Assembly: GCA_001767575.1 (NCBI GenBank)
Contig: MELI01000055.1
Span: 14,839 to 21,223 of the forward strand
From: Candidatus Aquicultor primus
GTDB taxonomy: Bacteria; Actinomycetota; Aquicultoria; Aquicultorales; Aquicultoraceae
Length of the DNA: 6,385 bases
Reading direction: 5' to 3'
In this document: piece after piece, positions 1 to 3,973 of the stretch
Numbering within the stretch: position 1 is the first letter of the stretch
Layout of the letters: every line of letters starts with the position of its first letter
Program-made: the position numbers and the translations under genes
The notes under the pieces: model-generated
Databases searched by the model: none
What the model was told of the DNA's origin: nothing
The model's input: the letters and a program-made list of their open reading frames with translations, nothing else

Positions 1-132
1 CAGCTTCGGGGTCCGGTCCTTAATCTCTATATCGGCGATTGTGCCGCTCGAAACCCCGGCTTTTGCCGCCAGGTCTTCTTGCGATACGCCTCGCCTGGTT
101 CTGGTTCTTTTGATAACTTTTCCGACACCCAT
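1..132 (-). CDS. XRE-family helix-turn-helix regulator, N-terminal 44 residues (runs off left edge)
   Basis: Reading the minus strand from the ATG at 132-130 gives an open frame of 44 codons with no stop up to the window edge, so the gene is partial. The peptide begins MGVGKVIKRTRTRRGVSQ and continues with EDLAAKAGVSSGTIADIE. This is the usual XRE/Cro-cI layout: a first helix, then the 'SQEDLAAKAGVS' turn-and-recognition pattern, then 'GTIADIE' where most family members have 'xxISxIE'. It should bind DNA as a regulator in the cytoplasm. No Shine-Dalgarno lies at a usable distance: GGAG is about 20 bases upstream, and the nearer ATG at 140-138 is out of frame and closes quickly. A TATAAT box ends 6 bases before the ATG, so the message is probably leaderless. 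The gene is divergent from the XRE gene at 237. It could be a repressor, an antitoxin or the regulator of a mobile element; the missing C-terminus prevents a choice. Confidence 0.82.
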   Translation of the reverse strand, partial: MGVGKVIKRTRTRRGVSQEDLAAKAGVSSGTIADIEIKDRTPKL

Positions 133-138
133 ATAGTC

Positions 139-144
139 ATTATA
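139..144 (-). promoter_or_regulatory. -10 box (TATAAT) of the leftward XRE gene
   Basis: On the minus strand this is a perfect TATAAT. Six bases separate it from the ATG at 132, so a start point 6-7 bases downstream would fall on or next to the start codon, giving a leaderless mRNA. No good -35 is seen at 16-18 bases; the sequence there is an A/T-rich run. The promoter may therefore be weak or need an activator, as some autoregulated repressor promoters do. One of the TATAGT repeats overlaps this box. Confidence 0.55.
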
Positions 145-186
145 GTGGTTGTCTCCTCAATTTTTTAAGAAATTTTAAAGATGGCC

Positions 187-215
187 TTGCTTTATTGAGG
201 GACTTACTATATATT
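187..215 (+). promoter_or_regulatory. Promoter of the rightward XRE gene
   Basis: A -35 TTGCTT (187-192) and a -10 TATATT (210-215) are separated by 17 bases. The expected start point near 222 lies just before the Shine-Dalgarno. It also lies downstream of the possible TTG start at 195, which makes that longer reading unlikely. An 11-base palindrome, ATATT-C-AATAT (211-221), covers the end of the -10 and the start region and could be an operator. Confidence 0.55.
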
Positions 216-236
216 CAATATGGCGAGGGTAGGCCG

Positions 237-470
237 ATGATACTTATAGTAAACACTAAGAGCCTAATAGAGATACGAATCCGTAAAGGATTAAACCAAA
301 CGGAATTGGCGGCAAGAGCGGGCATTACCGGCGGTTTCATGTCGCAAATCGAGAGAGGACTTTATAGGCCTAGTCCGCGAGTGGCGCATCGCATCGCGGA
401 GGTTTTGGAGGTTGGCTTTGACGAGATATTTTCGCTTGCAGACCCTCAAAATAATAAGGACAGTCGATAA
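237..470 (+). CDS. XRE-family helix-turn-helix transcriptional regulator
   Basis: A 77-residue protein that is almost entirely one Cro/cI-type HTH domain (residues about 7-66). Helix 1 is 'SLIEIRIRKG', the HTH is 'LNQTELAARAGITGGFMSQIERG' in two parts (residues 19-29 and 30-41), followed by 'YRPSPRVAHRIAEVLEV' and 'FDEIF', the standard end of XRE domains. The polar tail ends NNKDSR. The ATG at 237 is preferred because GAGGG (225-229) lies 7 bases upstream. A TTG at 195 would add 14 residues but lies upstream of the predicted transcription start. The protein is expected to act as a dimeric DNA-binding repressor or activator, probably on the promoter region it shares with the divergent XRE gene. 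The next gene follows after 62 bases with no clear promoter, so the two may be cotranscribed. Whether it belongs to a prophage, an integrative element or a host circuit cannot be decided here. Confidence 0.88.
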   Translation: MILIVNTKSLIEIRIRKGLNQTELAARAGITGGFMSQIERGLYRPSPRVAHRIAEVLEVGFDEIFSLADPQNNKDSR

Positions 471-532
471 TTAATCGGCCGCCGCAAAGGGATTGAGTAA
501 AAAGCCTCTACACATCGAGGAGTGGTAAGCGA

Positions 533-829
533 GTGGGGTTCATCAGCAGCGGTATGGCAAACTTCGCTATCCCAGCGATCAATCGAGTTATGCGCAGTGC
601 CTCATCGATCTTAACGATGGGTGAGCGGATGTTCTTGCGCCAAAAGATGCATGAGATGCGAGTCCGTGATGAGGTGATAGAGCGTATCTTAATACGACGT
701 CAAATCGAACTCATCGAGGAACTGACGATAGCGGTGAGACAGAGGGAACGCGACCAGGCGAAAATCGATGCAATTCTAGCCGCGTTTCTCGATATCGCTG
801 AAAAAAGAGATGAACTGGCGGCGCCCTGA
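533..829 (+). CDS. Hypothetical protein, 98 residues, mostly helical and charged
   Basis: I do not recognise a family. The frame opens with GTG at 533, the first possible start after an in-frame stop at 494-496. GAGGAG (517-522) lies 10 bases upstream, slightly long but usable. Residues 1-30 are mildly hydrophobic and small-residue rich (GFISSGMANFAIPAINRV). Residues 31-98 are rich in Arg, Glu, Ile and Leu, with heptad-like spacing (RDEVIERILIRRQIELIEEL) that suggests long amphipathic helices or a coiled coil. There is no cysteine, no signal peptide and no clear membrane segment. It lies in the same direction as the XRE gene, 62 bases after it, so it may be the target or partner of that regulator. 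It has normal codon use and a good ribosome binding site, so I think it is a real gene, but its function is unknown. An internal ATG at 554 is an alternative start. Confidence 0.6.
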   Translation: MGFISSGMANFAIPAINRVMRSASSILTMGERMFLRQKMHEMRVRDEVIERILIRRQIELIEELTIAVRQRERDQAKIDAILAAFLDIAEKRDELAAP

Positions 830-852
830 CGGCGACCGGGTATCGAGGCGAA

Positions 853-883
853 ACGCCGCGTCCGGCGTAGCCTGCGGCTGTTT
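853..883 (+). terminator. Weak tandem hairpins, possible terminator
   Basis: ACGCCG (853-858) pairs with CGGCGT (863-868) around a 4-base loop. A second small hairpin, AGCC (869-872) with GGCT (876-879), is followed by GTTT. The position, 24 bases after the stop at 829 and before the promoter at 902, fits a terminator, but the stems and the T-run are short. The rest of 830-1000 holds only the promoter and leader of the next gene. Confidence 0.28.
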
Positions 884-901
884 AATCCCAACCCTTATCA
901 C

Positions 902-931
902 TTGAAGCTTATGTGCCAAAGCGCCTATAAT
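902..931 (+). promoter_or_regulatory. Promoter of the ribbon-helix-helix-like gene
   Basis: TTGAAG (902-907) and a perfect TATAAT (926-931) are separated by 18 bases, close to the housekeeping sigma pattern. The start point near 938 would give a leader of about 60 bases ending in the strong Shine-Dalgarno AAAGGAGGG before the GTG at 1001. This indicates that the gene at 1001 is transcribed separately from the XRE/98-residue pair. Confidence 0.62.
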
Positions 932-1000
932 GTTTTCGACAGGTAAGCAAAAATTCAAGATCAGCGGCGTTTTTGGTCATAGGGGTTAAAGGAGGGTCAA

Positions 1001-1249
1001 GTGGGTAAAGAGGATTATCTTCGCGTTCCGATAACGATGCCTGAGGAAATGTTTACGTTTCTTGAAAGCGTGAGTCTCAGGTCGAAGGTCACCGGAGGCA
1101 GAAAACTGGCGAATACGACAATCGTTAGAGCCTGCGTAATGGCTATGATGAATCTTGATGTCGACGTCAACGGCGTCAAAGATGAAGAGGAGCTAAAGGA
1201 ACGCATACTACAAGCGCAAAAATTACATGGGCAAATGAAGAAGAAATAG
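1001..1249 (+). CDS. Small ribbon-helix-helix-like protein (82 residues)
   Basis: The GTG start is set by AAAGGAGGG, with GGAGGG at 991-996 and 4 bases before the codon. The protein has the order of a ribbon-helix-helix DNA-binding fold: a short strand 'YLRVPITMP' (6-14), helix A 'EEMFTFLESVSLRS' (15-28), a longer than usual linker 'KVTGGRKLA' (29-37) and helix B 'NTTIVRACVMAMMNLD' (38-53), where Arf/CopG-like proteins have 'S.S.lIReAi..yl'. A charged helical tail (60-82) ends MKKK. I recall similar uncharacterised proteins beginning 'KEDYLRVP.TMP' in anaerobic bacteria, but no function is known to me. It may regulate nearby genes or itself; an inverted repeat lies 18 bases after its stop. 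No toxin partner is evident next to it. The RHH fold is inferred from pattern, not proven. Confidence 0.72.
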   Translation: MGKEDYLRVPITMPEEMFTFLESVSLRSKVTGGRKLANTTIVRACVMAMMNLDVDVNGVKDEEELKERILQAQKLHGQMKKK

Positions 1250-1255
1250 TATAAT
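1250..1255 (+). promoter_or_regulatory. Possible -10 box (TATAAT) for the two-CW gene
   Basis: A perfect TATAAT begins directly after the TAG stop of the preceding gene. The -35 region at 16-19 bases is poor; TTACAT (1223-1228) would need a 21-base spacer. If used, the start point near 1262 falls just before the inverted repeat at 1267-1291, and the two-CW mRNA would have a leader of about 85 bases. Confidence 0.38.
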
Positions 1256-1266
1256 ATCTTTGATGG

Positions 1267-1291
1267 GTGCTAAGAATATGAGCACTTAGCA
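1267..1291. repeat. Inverted repeat with two alternative pairings (operator or leader hairpin)
   Basis: TGCTAAG (1268-1274) and CTTAGCA (1285-1291) are an exact 7-base inverted pair around 10 bases. In the same stretch GTGCT (1267-1271) pairs with AGCAC (1281-1285), and the two pairings exclude each other. No T-run follows, so it is not an intrinsic terminator. It lies right after the predicted start point for the two-CW gene, a good place for a repressor site. The RHH-like protein encoded just upstream is one possible ligand, by position only. Confidence 0.45.
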
Positions 1292-1347
1292 TGATTACAA
1301 CCTGGTACTAGCTGAGTGTGCTCGATGGGCATACAATGGAGGGGTCT

Positions 1348-1533
1348 ATGAACAGTTGCTGGGATGTCAAAGGGTGCCCTGCGAGCCATTACATGGATTG
1401 CGCGGCATACAAGCAGCAGGCGAGTTGCTGGAACATAAAGCAAGGTTGTTGTTGCAGCATGTATGAAACATGTGACGAGTGCGTGATCTACAAGGATCGC
1501 GTGCGCACAGGGCAGAGCCCGGAAACAGAATAG
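1348..1533 (+). CDS. Two-CW domain protein, cysteine-rich, 61 residues
   Basis: The ATG at 1348 follows GGAGGGG (1338-1344) closely and is preferred over the in-frame TTG at 1318, whose ten extra residues look non-coding. The protein has nine cysteines in 61 residues (4, 10, 18, 27, 34, 35, 36, 42, 45). It shows two CW motifs, 'CWDVKGCP' (4-11) and 'CWNIKQGC' (27-34), then 'CDECVIY' (42-48). This is the layout of the small 'two-CW domain' proteins found in anaerobic bacteria, in which 'CWE.K.C...C.AY' is repeated and followed by C..C. The cysteines probably bind metal or an Fe-S cluster, or act in redox sensing; this is inference, as I know of no experimental function. Three adjacent cysteines (34-36) are unusual. 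The GNAT gene follows after 43 bases with no promoter, so the two are likely one operon. Confidence 0.8.
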   Translation: MNSCWDVKGCPASHYMDCAAYKQQASCWNIKQGCCCSMYETCDECVIYKDRVRTGQSPETE

Positions 1534-1576
1534 TTTGAAGGGCTAGAATTGGACAGTCGCAGACTGGAGTTGGGCC

Positions 1577-2671
1577 TTGCTTGCTATTGAGATACTTACA
1601 GACTACGAGGATTTCAAGGCCCTTAAAGAAGAGTGGAACAGGCTTGCCGCCGAGGCGGGCATGTCGGTCTTTCAGACCTGGCAATGGTCCTGGCACTGGT
1701 GGCAGGAGCATCGTAAAGGGAAAAAACTTCTCATCATAACCGCGCGTGATGCTGCCGGGCTTGTGGCGCTGGCTCCGCTTTATGTAACCTCGACATTTTT
1801 GGGGTTGCCGTTAAAAGTAGTCTCGTTTATCGGCACCGAGGGTACCGATTACTTAGATGTTATCGCTGCGCCGGCACGCCATGACGCGGTTTCGGCTATC
1901 CTTAAAGAGCTTTTTTCGCTCTCTAAGTGGGATGCGATCGACCTCCACCAGATTCCCCAACCGAGTGACACCGGCGAGCTAGTCCGGCAGCTCGCGTTTG
2001 CGAAAAATCTCACCGGCGAGGTATTGGCTCAGGATACAAGCTATGCTCGCGCGCTCGATTCCAGCTGGGATGTTTTTTTTGCCGGCCTCAGCAAGAAATT
2101 CCGCACTAACGTCCAGTATTATCGCCGGCGTCTGGAGCGGGATTACAACCTCGTGATTAGACAGAGCGATTGTGAGAGTGTCACGGAGGACATGCGTCTT
2201 TTCTTCAAGCTTCACCAGAAGCGCTTTCTAAACAAGAAGAAGCCCGGTGCTTATCTCAATCCCAAATTCAGGAGATTCCACTCCGAGCTCGCGAAGGACC
2301 TTTGCGCGTCGGGTTGGCTAAGGCTTTATATTCTCGAAGTAGACAGCAAGCCTATCGCCGCGCTGTATGGCTTTACGTTTGGCGGCTCATTCTATTATTA
2401 CCTCGGCGGTTTTGAGCCGGACTGGGGCAGACTGAGCGTTTCTACGGTTCTAATTGCACAATCGATAGAGGACGCAATCGGTCAGGGCTTGGCGCGCTAC
2501 GATTTCTTGAGGGGCGATGAACCCTACAAGCAGAAATGGGGTGCCGTCGCCTTCGGCAACCGCCGGGTCATCATAGGTCGAACCGGCAAAAAGTCGGGCG
2601 TTGTCAAGAAGCTGCTCGCCATAGAGAACGATGTGTCTAATCAGGCCAAAGAAATCATGCAAAAATCATAA
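1577..2671 (+). CDS. GNAT-family N-acetyltransferase, CelD/BioF2-like (Acetyltransf_6 type)
   Basis: A 364-residue protein with the two-lobed layout of the CelD/BioF2-like GNAT family (COG5653, Acetyltransf_6). The N-terminal lobe carries 'FQTWQWSWHWW' (32-42), matching the usual 'F.s..W...W...' signature. The middle carries 'LSKKFRTNVQYYRRRLER' (171-188). The C-terminal GNAT lobe has 'GWLRLYILEVDSKPIAALYGF' in two strands (246-266), 'YYYLGGFEPDW' (273-283) and the family-typical 'YDFLRGDEPYKQKWG' (308-322). Members transfer acyl groups, or in FemAB-related cases aminoacyl groups, in polysaccharide or cell envelope synthesis; the substrate here is unknown. The TTG start is supported by TGGAG (1565-1569), 7 bases upstream. 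A small hairpin, CAGTC/GACTG (1554-1566), abuts this site and may affect translation. No signal peptide or membrane segment is seen, so it is probably cytoplasmic. Neighbours: two-CW gene upstream, converging cyclase gene 11 bases downstream. Confidence 0.88.
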   Translation: MLAIEILTDYEDFKALKEEWNRLAAEAGMSVFQTWQWSWHWWQEHRKGKKLLIITARDAAGLVALAPLYVTSTFLGLPLKVVSFIGTEGTDYLDVIAAPARHDAVSAILKELFSLSKWDAIDLHQIPQPSDTGELVRQLAFAKNLTGEVLAQDTSYARALDSSWDVFFAGLSKKFRTNVQYYRRRLERDYNLVIRQSDCESVTEDMRLFFKLHQKRFLNKKKPGAYLNPKFRRFHSELAKDLCASGWLRLYILEVDSKPIAALYGFTFGGSFYYYLGGFEPDWGRLSVSTVLIAQSIEDAIGQGLARYDFLRGDEPYKQKWGAVAFGNRRVIIGRTGKKSGVVKKLLAIENDVSNQAKEIMQKS

Positions 2672-2682
2672 GTTCGCTTCTG

Positions 2683-3684
2683 CTATCGCTTTTTCTTGAC
2701 ATCAATCGCTACCACCATATCTCTTCCGCCCTGTTTTGCCTCATAGAGCGCCTCATCGGCCAGGCTGACCAACTCATGCGCCGTTTCGGCATCCTTTGGA
2801 TACGAGGCGAGCCCGATACTGATGGTCACAGGCGAACGCGATTGTGACCCGTTCTTGACCTGGTGCTTGGCCTCGAGCTTAACCGCCCTTCGCAAACGCT
2901 CAGCCGCTTTTTGCGCCTGCCGCTTGTTCGATTCGGGCATGATGATGGCGAATTCATCCCCACTGTAGCGTACCGGCTGGTCGACATCGCGAATGGTCTG
3001 CGCCATCACTAGCGAGACTTCACCAAGGAGGGCGTCGCCCGCTCCGCGCCCAAAGGTATTGTTGTAATCGTTTAAGCCGTCGATGTCCACGAGGAGTATC
3101 GAAAACGACCTGCGGTAGCGTTTCGAGCGCTTTAGCTCTTCGTGCAATATCTCTTTAAAGGATTCGTAATTGAAGAAACCCGTCAAGCGGTCGCGGCGCG
3201 CCAGTTGTTTCAGCTCGCCCTCAAAACTTTTGATATAGTGCTCGGCGATGGTCGAGACGAGTTTGTCGAAAGGACGACTTATCCGCCTCTCAAGCTCATA
3301 GAATTCGGTGATGGCGAAGTTTTCATCGCAGAATCGCCATATAGTTTCCCGGAGCAACTCGAGTTCCCGGAGCAACTCGCCCGGTTCATAATCTTGTTGT
3401 TGTCGATTAGCGCCGAGTTCGGCGGCAGACTCGAATATGACCCCGCCGGGTTCGAAATCCTCAATCCGCTCGGGTGCTTCGATTACCTTAGAAATTCCGC
3501 GCAGCAAGCTCGGGATATTGTCGACGAGTAGCGTCTCGGTTAGTCTCTCCTTGACATTGTTTTCAGCAGCCGACTCCATGCGCTCCATCCAGCGCTCCAC
3601 TAACACCCAGATGTGGTCTCTGAACTGTGCCGCGACCTCTCCTAGCGGCATGAGTTGGTCGGCATTCCACTTAAGACTTTGCAA
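2683..3684 (-). CDS. Diguanylate cyclase with RsbRD_N-like sensor domain (SGDEF active site)
   Basis: The enzyme makes c-di-GMP from two GTP. Numbering from the TTG at 3684 (333 residues), an RsbRD_N-like helical domain covers about 15-120, with 'VERWMERM', 'PSLLRGISKVIE' and 'GANRQQQDYEPGELLREL' as in RsbR/RsbRD co-antagonist N-termini. The GGDEF domain covers about 160-325: 'RDRLTGFFN' start, 'VDIDG' with metal-binding Asp200, 'GAGDALL', the signature as SGDEF (241-245), and an RxxD inhibitory site (Arg232-Asp235) exactly five residues before it, so product inhibition is likely. First Gly to Ser, and the usual His after 'G' as Arg213, are departures, but SGDEF variants can be active. The start is uncertain. 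The frame is open to a TTG at 3795 (370 residues), but GGGAGAGGGG lies 6 bases before the TTG at 3684, while upstream candidates (3795, 3765, 3735) lack a good site. No membrane segment is seen, so it should be soluble. Confidence 0.88.
   Translation of the reverse strand: MQSLKWNADQLMPLGEVAAQFRDHIWVLVERWMERMESAAENNVKERLTETLLVDNIPSLLRGISKVIEAPERIEDFEPGGVIFESAAELGANRQQQDYEPGELLRELELLRETIWRFCDENFAITEFYELERRISRPFDKLVSTIAEHYIKSFEGELKQLARRDRLTGFFNYESFKEILHEELKRSKRYRRSFSILLVDIDGLNDYNNTFGRGAGDALLGEVSLVMAQTIRDVDQPVRYSGDEFAIIMPESNKRQAQKAAERLRRAVKLEAKHQVKNGSQSRSPVTISIGLASYPKDAETAHELVSLADEALYEAKQGGRDMVVAIDVKKKR
3346..3379. repeat. 16-base tandem direct repeat inside the cyclase gene
   Basis: TTCCCGGAGCAACTCG occurs at 3346-3361 and 3364-3379, exact, with a period of 18 bases (six codons). 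On the coding (minus) strand it encodes ELLREL followed by ELLRET in the RsbRD_N-like domain. The family normally has a charged leucine-rich helix here, so the repeat fits the domain and keeps the frame. It may reflect a recent duplication or common codon choice. Confidence 0.75.
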
Positions 3685-3795
3685 GCGATTCCCCTCTCCC
3701 TCAAAAGGCGCACTGCTTGTTTCTCTGATACCCATTTTTGCCCCGGGAGAAACGCTAGCCGTCATGCTATGGCTTAATCGTTCGGCCCCCACCAA

Positions 3796-3973
3796 TGGAC
3801 ACTTTATTCTCGAACCTTAAGCTATTTATCATATAGAATAGATTCAACTCTCAGCCCGGTACGTGTAAAATAGTAAAGTGTTCAGTTTCGGTTGGCCCAG
3901 TGTCTGCAGCATCATAAGATCGGCGCAGATAAAGATGCGCTAGCAGCAGTAATAGATAAGTTATCGGGGGCAT
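3796..3973. promoter_or_regulatory. Shared divergent promoter region of the cyclase and kinase genes
   Basis: Rightward, TTCAAC (3843-3848), 17 bases and TAAAAT (3866-3871) form a weak promoter with a leader of about 95 bases before the kinase ATG. Leftward, an A/T-rich stretch holds TATGAT on the minus strand (3828-3833) as a possible -10, without a convincing -35. A small inverted pair, GCGCA/TGCGC, lies near 3927-3944. If the cyclase starts at 3684, its mRNA leader is over 100 bases. I see no recognised riboswitch and no strong operator here. Confidence 0.35.

Larger units (their letters stand above)
132..252. repeat. Four TATAGT repeats across the divergent promoters (candidate operators)
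   Basis: TATAGT occurs at 132-137 and 141-146, its reverse complement ACTATA at 206-211, and TATAGT again at 245-250. The last two extend to an exact 8-base inverted pair, TTACTATA (204-211) and TATAGTAA (245-252). The left pair is a 9-base-period direct repeat over the -10 and start codon of the leftward gene. The site at 206-211 overlaps the rightward -10, and the site at 245 is inside the rightward gene. Such placement would let a regulator control both promoters. TATAGT resembles a TATA box, so some copies may be promoter sequence only. Confidence 0.4.

Noticed and set aside
195..236. Longer XRE protein starting at TTG 195.
   Set aside because: The codon lies between the -35 and -10 of the likely promoter, and the 14 extra residues are unlike XRE N-termini. 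ATG 237 has a Shine-Dalgarno.
1001..1533. Toxin-antitoxin pair made of the RHH-like gene and the following small gene.
   Set aside because: The second gene is a two-CW cysteine protein rather than a known toxin, the spacing is about 100 bases, and a promoter-like box lies between them.
1503..1578. Similarity to the 5' part of a c-di-GMP-I (GEMM) riboswitch: GCACAGGGCA followed by GGAAAC, then CGCAGAC and GGGCCT before the GNAT start.
   Set aside because: The motif lies in the C-terminal codons of the two-CW gene, the conserved ACGCAAAGCC part is missing and the P1b stem does not form. A covariance search with Rfam RF01051 would decide; a significant hit would overturn this.
3142..3531. Plus-strand open frame of 129 codons within the cyclase gene.
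   Set aside because: It is antisense to a clear GGDEF/RsbRD_N coding region, has no family features and follows from codon bias on the opposite strand.
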